Assembly: GCA_030917985.1 (NCBI GenBank)
Contig: JAUPTR010000006.1
Coordinates: 1 to 21,104, forward strand
Direction: 5' to 3'
Length of the DNA stretch: 21,104 bases
From: Pseudomonadota bacterium
GTDB lineage: Bacteria; Pseudomonadota; Gammaproteobacteria; Burkholderiales; SCOH01
The notes below the pieces were generated by a model. That model was not told where the DNA came from. It did no database searches and was given only the letters and a program-made list of their open reading frames with translations. Made by a program: the position numbers and the translations under genes. Positions 14,857 to 21,104 of this stretch are shown piece after piece; position 1 is the stretch's first letter; the number at the start of each line of letters is the position of its first letter.

Positions 14857-16026
14857 ATGAGCAATTCCTTCCTGTTCACATCCGAATCCGTGTCCGAAGG
14901 CCATCCGGACAAAGTTGCCGACCAGATTTCCGATTCGATTCTGGATGCCATTCTGGCCCAGGACAAATCCGCCCGCGTTGCCGCCGAAACCCTGGTCAAC
15001 ACCGGTCTGGTCGTTTTGGCTGGTGAAATCACCACCCACGCCAACATCGATTACATCCAGATCGCTCGCGATACCGTGAAGCGCATCGGCTACGACAGCT
15101 CGGACATCGGCTTCGATTACAAAACCTGCGCGGTGCTGGTGGCTTACGACAAGCAATCGCCGGATATCGCCCAGGGCGTGGACGAAGGCAAGGGTCTGGA
15201 TCTGGACATGGGCGCTGGCGATCAGGGTCTGATGTTCGGTTATGCCTGCAATGAAACCCCACAAATGATGCCGGCACCGATCTATTACGCGCACCGACTG
15301 ATGCAACGCCAGAGTGAACTGCGTAAAGACGGCCGCTTGCCGTGGCTGCGTCCGGACGCAAAATCGCAAGTTACCATCCGTTACGATGCTGAAACCGGCA
15401 AAGCCATCGAAATCGACACCATCGTGATCTCGACCCAGCATCACCCGGATGTATCGCATGCACAACTGTCGGAAGCCGTGATCGAAGAGATCGTCAAACC
15501 GATCATGCCGCCGGAGCTGATGAAAAACCCGCGTTTCCTGATCAACCCGACCGGCCGTTTTGTGATCGGCGGCCCGATGGGCGATTGTGGCCTGACCGGT
15601 CGTAAAATCATTGTTGACACCTACGGCGGTGCAGCACCACACGGCGGTGGCGCATTCTCGGGCAAGGATCCATCGAAGGTTGACCGCTCGGCTGCTTATG
15701 CCGGTCGTTATGTCGCCAAAAACATCGTTGCTGCCGGCATTGCCAAGCAATGTCAGGTACAGGTGTCATACGCGATCGGCGTATCGCGCCCGGTGTCGGT
15801 GATGGTTGATACCTGGGGCACCTCGAAGCTGAGTAATCAGCAGATTGTTGAGTTGATCAACAAACACTTCGACCTGCGTCCGAAAGGCATTATTCATATG
15901 CTCGACCTGCAGCGTGCCATTTACGGCAAAACTGCGGCCTATGGCCATTTCGGCCGTGAAGAGCCGGAATTTACCTGGGAACGCACCGACAAGGCAGAAG
16001 CGCTGCGCGCAGATGCAGGCCTTTGA
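14857..16026 (+). CDS. metK: S-adenosylmethionine synthase
   Basis: 389 residues, full length for the bacterial enzyme. Diagnostic motifs: FTSESVSEGHPDKVADQISD (7-26) with the ATP-binding GHPDK, GAGDQGLMFGYA (119-130) and the GGGAFSGKDPSKVDRSAAY loop. It makes SAM from methionine and ATP in the cytoplasm as a tetramer, needing Mg and K ions. It starts 78 bases from the divergent acyltransferase genes behind a GAGAGAG ribosome site and ends in its own strong terminator at 16052, so it is monocistronic. The SAH-recycling gene ahcY lies 3.9 kb downstream on the same strand. Confidence 0.98.
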   Translation: MSNSFLFTSESVSEGHPDKVADQISDSILDAILAQDKSARVAAETLVNTGLVVLAGEITTHANIDYIQIARDTVKRIGYDSSDIGFDYKTCAVLVAYDKQSPDIAQGVDEGKGLDLDMGAGDQGLMFGYACNETPQMMPAPIYYAHRLMQRQSELRKDGRLPWLRPDAKSQVTIRYDAETGKAIEIDTIVISTQHHPDVSHAQLSEAVIEEIVKPIMPPELMKNPRFLINPTGRFVIGGPMGDCGLTGRKIIVDTYGGAAPHGGGAFSGKDPSKVDRSAAYAGRYVAKNIVAAGIAKQCQVQVSYAIGVSRPVSVMVDTWGTSKLSNQQIVELINKHFDLRPKGIIHMLDLQRAIYGKTAAYGHFGREEPEFTWERTDKAEALRADAGL

Positions 16027-16051
16027 ATCCACTGAAAAATAGTTAAATGAT

Positions 16052-16084
16052 CGATAACGGGGCGCAAGCCCCGTTATCGTTTTT
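16052..16084 (+). terminator. Rho-independent terminator of metK
   Basis: CGATAACGGGGC (16052-16063) pairs perfectly with GCCCCGTTATCG (16068-16079) around a GCAA tetraloop, followed by TTTTT (16080-16084). A 12-base GC-rich stem, stable loop and U-tract make this a textbook intrinsic terminator, 25 bases after the metK stop. Confidence 0.95.
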
Positions 16085-16105
16085 AACGCAGGCGTGCGTG
16101 CCAAA

Positions 16106-16132
16106 ATGTTACAATTCATAAATCCGTAACAT
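16106..16132 (+). promoter_or_regulatory. Promoter/operator region of the phosphate-uptake pair
   Basis: TGTTACAAT (16107-16115) fits an extended -10 element (TGnTATAAT with one mismatch) with no good -35. A perfect dyad ATGTTAC-N13-GTAACAT spans 16106-16132. Within it, 16113-16130 matches a Pho-box-like half-site pair (13 of 18 against CTGTCATAAATCTGTCAC as I recall it). The site could bind a regulator of the downstream PhoU-like and PiT genes, but the overlap with a possible -10 leaves its mode unclear. Confidence 0.35.
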
Positions 16133-16146
16133 CTTAATGGTTAAAC

Positions 16147-16788
16147 ATGTTCGCTCGTTTCATGCCGCAAGAAGGCAAATTTTTCGATCTGTTCAACGCC
16201 CATACTGAACAGGCAGTCTTGTCCGCGCAAAAATGCCTGGCGCTGATCAACACGTTGAGTGGCGAGCGTCGCGCCATTGACGAACTGGTGCAAGCCATCG
16301 AATCGGCAGAACAGCGTGCCGACAATTTCACCCATGAAACCATTGCGCTACTGAACAAAACCTTCATCACCCCGTTTGACCGCGACGAAATCCATCAACT
16401 GATCAGCGCGATGGACGACATTGTCGACGTGGTTCAAAGCCTGGCTCAAACCCTGTCGATGTACGACGTGCGCAAATCGACACCTGACATGCTGCAACTG
16501 GCCGAATTGAACGTATCGGCAATCGATCGCGTACGCTACGCCGTTGGCCTGCTCAAATCGCCGGGCGAACACGCACAGGACATCCTGCGCACCTGCAAGG
16601 AAATCGACAAACTCGAAGGCGATGGCGATCGCGTGATGCGTGGCGCCATTTCCCGCCTGTTCCGTGATGAACAGGACACCCGGGAGTTGATCAAGCTGAA
16701 AGCCGTGTATGAACTGCTGGAAACCGTAACCGACCGCTGCATGGCCGTTGCCAATCAACTCGAAGCCATCGTTCTCGAAAACACCTGA
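16147..16788 (+). CDS. PhoU-like DUF47 protein, partner of the PiT transporter
   Basis: 213 residues, almost all helical, as in the DUF47/PhoU-like family (TIGR00153 type). It opens with MFARFMPQEGKFFDLFNAHT and has the two-repeat helical pattern with acidic motifs, ESAEQRADNFTHETIALLNK and REEI-like DRDEIHQLISAMDDIVDVV, then CKEIDKLEGDGDRVMR. Such genes precede pit genes in many bacteria, and the product is thought to control or assist phosphate uptake. It ends 8 bases before the transporter gene. No Shine-Dalgarno sequence is visible before the ATG (GGTTAAAC). A dyad just upstream may be the regulatory site. Confidence 0.93.
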   Translation: MFARFMPQEGKFFDLFNAHTEQAVLSAQKCLALINTLSGERRAIDELVQAIESAEQRADNFTHETIALLNKTFITPFDRDEIHQLISAMDDIVDVVQSLAQTLSMYDVRKSTPDMLQLAELNVSAIDRVRYAVGLLKSPGEHAQDILRTCKEIDKLEGDGDRVMRGAISRLFRDEQDTRELIKLKAVYELLETVTDRCMAVANQLEAIVLENT

Positions 16789-16796
16789 GGCCCCTC

Positions 16797-17804
16797 ATGA
16801 CCGGTATGGAAATCAGTCTGGGAGTGGTTATTCTCCTGGTAGCACTGGCCTTGGCCTTCGACTTCATGAATGGCTTTCACGATGCAGCCAACTCGATTGC
16901 CACGATTGTGTCGACGGGCGTGCTGCGCCCTCAACATGCGGTATTGTGGGCTGCATTCTTCAATTTCGTAGCAGTGTTCATCTTTCATCTGAAAGTGGCC
17001 ACCACCATTGGCAAGGGCACCATCGACCCGAGCATCGTCGACCAGTATGTCCTGTTCGGCGCGCTGATTGGTGCCATTTCCTGGAATATCATCACCTGGT
17101 ATTTTGGCATTCCGTCGTCGTCGTCACACGCACTGATCGGCGGGCTTGTTGGCGCCGCCCTGATCAAGGCAGGACCGGATGCGCTGGTAGCTGCCGGGCT
17201 GTTCAAAACCATTGCATTCATCGTGGTGGCGCCAGTGCTTGGTTTTGTGCTTGGCGCAATCATGATGCTGGGCGTCTCCTGGCTATTTTTCAGGTCCACA
17301 CCAGGCCACGTCGACAAATGGTTCCGCCGCCTGCAGCTGGTATCTGCCGGGATGTACAGCCTTGGACACGGCGGCAATGATGCACAAAAAACCATCGGTA
17401 TCATCTGGCTGATCCTGATCTCCGCCGGCATGTCGACCACAGAGCAAGGCGTCCCGCTCTGGGTCATTGCCGCGTGTTATTGCACGATTGCGGCGGGCAC
17501 CATGTTTGGTGGCTGGCGAATTGTCAAAACCATGGGTCAGCGTCTGACCAAACTCAAACCTGTGGGCGGTTTCTGCGCAGAAACAGGTGGCGCGATTACC
17601 TTGTTCATGGCCTCTGCACTTGGCATTCCGGTATCCACCACACACACCATCACCGGTGCCATTGTCGGCGTAGGTGCATCACGTCGTTTCTCCTCGGTGC
17701 GCTGGGGGGTGGCCGGCGGCATTGTCTGGGCCTGGATTCTGACCATTCCCGCAAGCGCGGCAATCGCTGCATTTGCCTGGTATCTTGGCCAAAAGCTGTT
17801 CTGA
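16797..17804 (+). CDS. pit: PiT-family inorganic phosphate transporter
   Basis: 335 residues, nearly all in ~10 hydrophobic segments. Both halves of the PiT signature are present: FDFMNGFHDAANSIAT (21-36) and SLGHGGNDAQKTIG (188-201). The paired motifs GIPSSSSHALIGG (104-116) and GIPVSTTHTITGAIVG (277-292) are also present. It carries phosphate, as the metal-phosphate complex, into the cell with protons or sodium; low affinity is typical. At ~335 residues it is of the short PiT type that pairs with a DUF47 protein, rather than the ~500-residue E. coli PitA. The GAGG ribosome site overlaps the stop codon of the partner gene, with 6 bases to the ATG, so the two are one operon. Confidence 0.95.
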   Translation: MTGMEISLGVVILLVALALAFDFMNGFHDAANSIATIVSTGVLRPQHAVLWAAFFNFVAVFIFHLKVATTIGKGTIDPSIVDQYVLFGALIGAISWNIITWYFGIPSSSSHALIGGLVGAALIKAGPDALVAAGLFKTIAFIVVAPVLGFVLGAIMMLGVSWLFFRSTPGHVDKWFRRLQLVSAGMYSLGHGGNDAQKTIGIIWLILISAGMSTTEQGVPLWVIAACYCTIAAGTMFGGWRIVKTMGQRLTKLKPVGGFCAETGGAITLFMASALGIPVSTTHTITGAIVGVGASRRFSSVRWGVAGGIVWAWILTIPASAAIAAFAWYLGQKLF

Positions 17805-17843
17805 CTTCGAACAGGCGGCATCGGACGGGAGGCAAAACAGGCT

Positions 17844-17855
17844 ATGATTAGCTGA
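17844..17855 (+). other. Three-codon leader ORF overlapping the GGDEF gene start
   Basis: ATG-ATT-AGC-TGA at 17844-17855 sits 11 bases after GGGAGG (17827-17832). Its stop overlaps the ATG of the cyclase gene as TGATG. The cyclase ATG has no close ribosome site of its own, so start-by-coupling is possible. Chance occurrence is the main alternative. Confidence 0.3.
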
Positions 17856-19723
17856 TGTTGCTTCCCGTCTTATTTTTTTGCAGAATCGGCATCAAGCGGT
17901 TGTTGCCATGCGTATGGCTACTGGCCGCTGGCTTGCTGCAGGCGCAAAGCATCACGCTTACGGCAGAACAATCGCGGCTCAATCTCGGCAATGGCCTGCA
18001 ATATGTAGAAGCCCCCAATGCAGATGGCTCGCTCGACACGGCCCTGGCGATCGCCGCGCAGCACTGGAAAACCAGTGACACACACAATCTCAACCTGAGC
18101 TATACCGACCGCCCCTACTGGTTCCGCACCACGCTGCACAACCCTGGCACGCGGCCTCTCCTGCGGCAACTTGAGCTTGCATACCCGGTACTCGACTACA
18201 TCGAGCTATACAGCATCAACCAGCATGGTCAGGTCCGTCACTGGCTGCTGGGTGACAAATACCCGTTCAAGCAGCGCCCCTACCTGCACAGAAACTTCGT
18301 CATTCCGCTGGAAATCGGTGCTGGTGAAACACTACGCCTGTACCTGCGGGTGCATACCTCCAGCGCCCTGCAAATGCCATTACACCTGTGGCAGGCAGAG
18401 GCACGTGAAGCCCATGACCAACAGCAGTTGCTGCTGCAAGGGGTCTACTTCGGCACCATGCTGGTGATGCTGATCTACAACCTGATCCTGTTTTTTGGCA
18501 TCCGCGACTGGAACTACCTGCTGTACGTGCTGTGGATTACCTTCATTGCCGGTTTTCTGGCATCGTTCAACGGGCTGGCGTTTCAATATATATGGCCCGA
18601 GGCAACCACCTGGAACGACCAGAGCATCGCCGTCCTGCTATCGCTCGCCAATGTATTCGGCGTGGGCTTCAGCATTGCCTTTCTGCAGCTGAGGCGAAAT
18701 CTGCCACGCGCCACCCCGGCCCTGCAGTCGATGATTGTGCTGGGGCTCATCGCCACCCTGGTTGCCTTGTGGCTCCCCTATCAGCTTGCAATCAAGTTTG
18801 CCATTTTTAATGCGGTAATCAGCATCCTGTTGATCATGGCTGCCGCCATTCATTTGTGGAGTGCCGGTTTCCGCCCGGCTCGCCTGTTCATCCTTTCGTG
18901 GTCATCAGTACTGATTGGCGGCGTTATCCTGGCCATGAACAAATTCGGCCTGTTACCCTCCACACTGTTTACCGAACACGCCGCGCAGGTCGGATCAGCG
19001 CTCGAAGCCGTGCTGCTGTCGCTGGCAATGGTTGACCGTTTCAACAGCGAACGCAAAAGCAAAGAACGGGCCAAAGTGGATTTGTTGCGGGCACAGCAAG
19101 ACTTGCTCGACAGTCAGCGCAAACAAAATGAAATCCTCGAGAACCGGGTACACGAACGCACCCGGGAACTGGAGCAAGCCAACCAGAAGTTACAGGAAAT
19201 GAGCAGCACCGACGCACTGACCGGTACCCGCAATCGCCGCTACTTTGACCAGGCATACGCCAAAGAATTGAAACGCATGCAGCGTGATGGCACGGATTTA
19301 TCATTGTTGCTGTTGGATATCGATCACTTCAAGCGGATCAATGACACCTGGGGCCATCAGATCGGTGACGAATGCCTGCGGCTGGTAGCACAAACGATCG
19401 GGCAACACATTCGTCGCGACAGCGACACCCTGGCGCGGGTGGGGGGCGAAGAGTTCTGTATCCTGCTGCCCAACACCAGCGCTGCAGGGGCGATATTTCT
19501 TGGCGAAACGATCCGCAGCGCCGTCGCAGCGCTGTCCCCTGAAATCAACGGCCAGCACCTGAGTATCACCATCAGTATTGGCATTGCCTCCAGCAGCCAG
19601 CAATTGCCGATGCCTCCGGAGCAGTTATTAAACCTGGCCGACAAAGCCCTGTATCGAGCCAAAAAACTGGGCCGCAACCGGGTAGCGCTGTTTGAACCGG
19701 AACGGGATCAAGGCAGCGCATGA
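17855..19723 (+). CDS. 7TMR-DISM diguanylate cyclase (GGDEF)
   Basis: 622 residues. An N-terminal signal or anchor (~14-31) is followed by an extracytoplasmic 7TMR-DISMED2-like beta domain (~35-185). Then come seven hydrophobic segments (~195-395; 7TMR-DISM), a coiled coil (~397-448, with NRVHERTRELEQANQKLQEM) and a GGDEF domain (~450-615). The active loop is VGGEEF (529-534), a competent variant. Metal-binding DIDHFKRIND lies at 488-497. The inhibitory I-site RDSD (521-524) sits exactly five residues before the loop, so product inhibition by c-di-GMP is expected. It should make c-di-GMP in response to a periplasmic ligand, perhaps a carbohydrate. Start uncertain: a GGGAGG site (17827-17832) lies 22 bases before this ATG and serves a three-codon ORF that overlaps it. 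Confidence 0.92.
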   Translation: MLLPVLFFCRIGIKRLLPCVWLLAAGLLQAQSITLTAEQSRLNLGNGLQYVEAPNADGSLDTALAIAAQHWKTSDTHNLNLSYTDRPYWFRTTLHNPGTRPLLRQLELAYPVLDYIELYSINQHGQVRHWLLGDKYPFKQRPYLHRNFVIPLEIGAGETLRLYLRVHTSSALQMPLHLWQAEAREAHDQQQLLLQGVYFGTMLVMLIYNLILFFGIRDWNYLLYVLWITFIAGFLASFNGLAFQYIWPEATTWNDQSIAVLLSLANVFGVGFSIAFLQLRRNLPRATPALQSMIVLGLIATLVALWLPYQLAIKFAIFNAVISILLIMAAAIHLWSAGFRPARLFILSWSSVLIGGVILAMNKFGLLPSTLFTEHAAQVGSALEAVLLSLAMVDRFNSERKSKERAKVDLLRAQQDLLDSQRKQNEILENRVHERTRELEQANQKLQEMSSTDALTGTRNRRYFDQAYAKELKRMQRDGTDLSLLLLDIDHFKRINDTWGHQIGDECLRLVAQTIGQHIRRDSDTLARVGGEEFCILLPNTSAAGAIFLGETIRSAVAALSPEINGQHLSITISIGIASSSQQLPMPPEQLLNLADKALYRAKKLGRNRVALFEPERDQGSA

Positions 19724-19726
19724 GTG

Positions 19727-19754
19727 TTGCCAAAATCGGCACAAGGCATATAAT
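19727..19754 (+). promoter_or_regulatory. Sigma70 promoter of the riboswitch-ahcY transcript
   Basis: TTGCCA (19727-19732), a 16-base spacer, and a perfect TATAAT (19749-19754). Transcription would begin near 19761-19762, three or four bases before the first stem of the SAH riboswitch, the expected geometry. The -35 starts 4 bases after the stop of the GGDEF gene. Confidence 0.8.
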
Positions 19755-19763
19755 TCCCTCCCA

Positions 19764-19830
19764 ACCGAGGAGCGCTGCAAGGATGTCGCCCATTGACGCC
19801 CCCCAGGCTCGGTTTGCAACTGCGCTCACC
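19764..19830 (+). promoter_or_regulatory. SAH (S-adenosylhomocysteine) riboswitch
   Basis: The conserved core CCGAGGAGCGCTGCAA is present. P1: CCGAG (19765-19769) with CTCGG (19808-19812). P2: 19781-19787 with 19795-19800 (one bulge, one G-U). Pseudoknot: GAGCGC (19770-19775) with GCGCTC (19822-19827), exact. This is the arrangement of the proteobacterial SAH riboswitch, which turns on SAH-recycling genes when SAH accumulates, and the next gene is ahcY. Downstream, two hairpins that cannot form together (19839-19855 and 19853-19878) may be the expression platform. No U-tract follows either one, so control of translation is more likely than termination. Confidence 0.93.
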
Positions 19831-19909
19831 TGACTAAACCCGTGCCGGGCACGGGATGCTTGGGTGAGTCCGCATCCCCCCCGGCCACACGTATCCAGGA
19901 GTACACGCT

Positions 19910-21104
19910 GTGGCTGACAAATTCACCGATTTCAAAGTTGCCGATATCAACCTTGCCGACTGGGGTCGCAAGGAAATCCGCATTGCCGAAACCGAAATGC
20001 CGGGCCTGATGGCGCTGCGCAAGGAATACGGCCGCGAACAGCCGCTGCGCGGCGCACGCATCACCGGCTCGCTGCACATGACCATCCAGACAGCCGTGCT
20101 GATCGAAACCCTGCAGGCGCTGGGTGCCGAAGTTCGCTGGGCATCGTGCAATATTTTCTCGACCCAGGATCACGCAGCGGCTGCGATTGCCGCCAACGGC
20201 ACACCAGTATTCGCCTACAAGGGCGAATCGCTGGACGAATACTGGGACTACAGCCACCGCATCTTCGAATGGCCGAACGATGTCGGCGCCAACATGATTC
20301 TCGATGACGGCGGCGATGCCACCCTGCTGCTGATTCTTGGCGCCAAGGCGGAAAAAGACCTGTCGGTGGTTTCGCATCCGACCAACGAAGAAGAAATCTC
20401 GCTGTTCAACTCGATCAAGGCGCGTCTGGCCAAGGACGCGAGCTGGTATTCGCGCCAGCTGGCGCGCATCCAGGGCGTAACCGAAGAAACCACCACCGGC
20501 GTAAAACGTCTGTATCAGATGGCCAAGGATGGCCACCTGCCGTTCCCGGCAATCAACGTCAACGATTCGGTAACCAAATCCAAGTTCGATAACCTGTATG
20601 GTTGCCGCGAATCGCTGGTTGACGGCATCAAGCGCGCCACCGACGTCATGGTTGCCGGCAAGGTTGCCGTCGTTGCCGGTTACGGCGACGTGGGCAAAGG
20701 CTCGGCGCAATCGCTGCGCGGCCTGGGTGCCACCGTGATGATCACCGAAATCGACCCGATCTGCGCCTTGCAGGCAGCGATGGAAGGTTATCGCGTTGTC
20801 ACCATGGATGAAGCCTGTGACAAGGCCGACATTTTCGTTACCGCCACCGGCAACGTGAACGTGATCAACCACGAGCACATGAAAAAAATGCGCGATCAGG
20901 CGATTGTCTGCAATATCGGCCACTTCGACAGCGAAATCGAAGTCTCGGCGCTGCGCCAGTACCAGTGGGAAAACATCAAGCCGCAGGTTGACCACATCAT
21001 TTTCCCGGACGGCAAACGCATCATCCTGCTGGCCGAAGGCCGCCTGGTCAATCTGGGTTGTGGCACCGGCCACCCGTCGTTCGTGATGTCCAACTCGTTC
21101 ACCA
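19910..21104 (+). CDS. ahcY: Adenosylhomocysteinase (3' end outside window)
   Basis: 398 codons of an expected ~465 are present. The start is GTG 19910 (VADKFTDFKVADINLADWGR), 8 bases after AGGAG (19897-19901); no suitable ATG exists. Family landmarks: ITGSLHMTIQTAVLIETLQA, ASCNIFSTQDHAAAA, the catalytic/substrate region NVNDSVTKSKFDNLYGCRES, the NAD-binding loop VAGYGDVGKGSA and NIGHFDSEIE. The ~40-residue insertion typical of proteobacterial and eukaryotic-like long forms (around SVVSHPTNEEEISLFNSIKA) is present. With bound NAD it hydrolyses SAH to homocysteine and adenosine, keeping methyltransferases from product inhibition. Controlled by its own promoter and a SAH riboswitch. Confidence 0.97.
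   Translation, partial: MADKFTDFKVADINLADWGRKEIRIAETEMPGLMALRKEYGREQPLRGARITGSLHMTIQTAVLIETLQALGAEVRWASCNIFSTQDHAAAAIAANGTPVFAYKGESLDEYWDYSHRIFEWPNDVGANMILDDGGDATLLLILGAKAEKDLSVVSHPTNEEEISLFNSIKARLAKDASWYSRQLARIQGVTEETTTGVKRLYQMAKDGHLPFPAINVNDSVTKSKFDNLYGCRESLVDGIKRATDVMVAGKVAVVAGYGDVGKGSAQSLRGLGATVMITEIDPICALQAAMEGYRVVTMDEACDKADIFVTATGNVNVINHEHMKKMRDQAIVCNIGHFDSEIEVSALRQYQWENIKPQVDHIIFPDGKRIILLAEGRLVNLGCGTGHPSFVMSNSFT

Noticed and set aside
14779..15750. Open frame continuing upstream of acyltransferase copy 3 for more than 300 codons
   Set aside because: It runs antisense through metK, an unmistakable gene; the acyltransferase homology begins only at 14778.
17796..17814. Hairpin CTGTTC/GAACAG at the end of the PiT gene as a terminator
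   Set aside because: The stem is only six pairs with a seven-base loop and no T-run follows.
19826..21073. 415-codon open frame on the minus strand
   Set aside because: It is the antisense shadow of ahcY and the riboswitch leader; its composition is typical of reverse-frame reading and no domain is recognisable.

Overview
The window looks like the chromosome of a betaproteobacterium, most likely of the order Neisseriales (Chromobacteriaceae or Chitinibacteraceae type). I base this on moderate-to-high GC, the divergent metK / lipid A acyltransferase arrangement, the dapF-DUF484-xerC succession, a SAH riboswitch in front of ahcY, and an indolepyruvate ferredoxin oxidoreductase of the fused bacterial type. 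The taxonomic call is inference. No rRNA, tRNA, CRISPR array, prophage or intact insertion sequence was seen.

Layout. 1-920: 3' end of an indolepyruvate ferredoxin oxidoreductase gene (+). 952-980: hairpin terminator shared with the next operon. 1000-5963 (-): a compact five-gene chemosensory-like operon. In transcription order it encodes a membrane-bound CheA-like kinase with its own sensor, PAS-like region and Hpt domain; a small membrane-anchored protein carrying only an MCP signalling tip; a CheX-like phosphatase; a degenerate-receiver/CheX fusion; and a CheY. CheW, CheR, CheB, CheD and a P5 domain are absent. 5964-6631: 668 bases without a gene, holding a terminal-inverted-repeat element. 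6632-6949 (+): [2Fe-2S] ferredoxin. 6960-7895 (-): PfkB-family sugar/adenosine kinase. 7935-8074: ~140-base imperfect palindrome. 8178-9011 (+): exported zinc-dependent phospholipase C-like protein.

9093-14778 (-) is a long, tightly packed gene string. In transcription order it holds three tandem LpxL/HtrB-type acyltransferases, a CoA-binding protein, dapF (interrupted by an in-frame amber codon), a DUF484 protein and xerC. Divergently, metK (14857-16026, +) ends in a strong terminator. It is followed by a phosphate-uptake pair (PhoU-like DUF47 protein and PiT transporter), a 7TM-DISM GGDEF diguanylate cyclase, and finally a promoter, SAH riboswitch and the 5' 398 codons of ahcY, which runs off the window.

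How the genes fit together. metK makes SAM, ahcY removes the SAH left after methylation and is riboswitch-controlled, and the PfkB kinase may recycle the adenosine released. The acyltransferases, dapF, xerC and DUF484 serve envelope and chromosome housekeeping. The least conventional part is the chemosensory-like operon, a self-contained phosphorelay with two CheX-type phosphatases that share a CheZ-like C-terminal tail. I do not recognise it as a named system.
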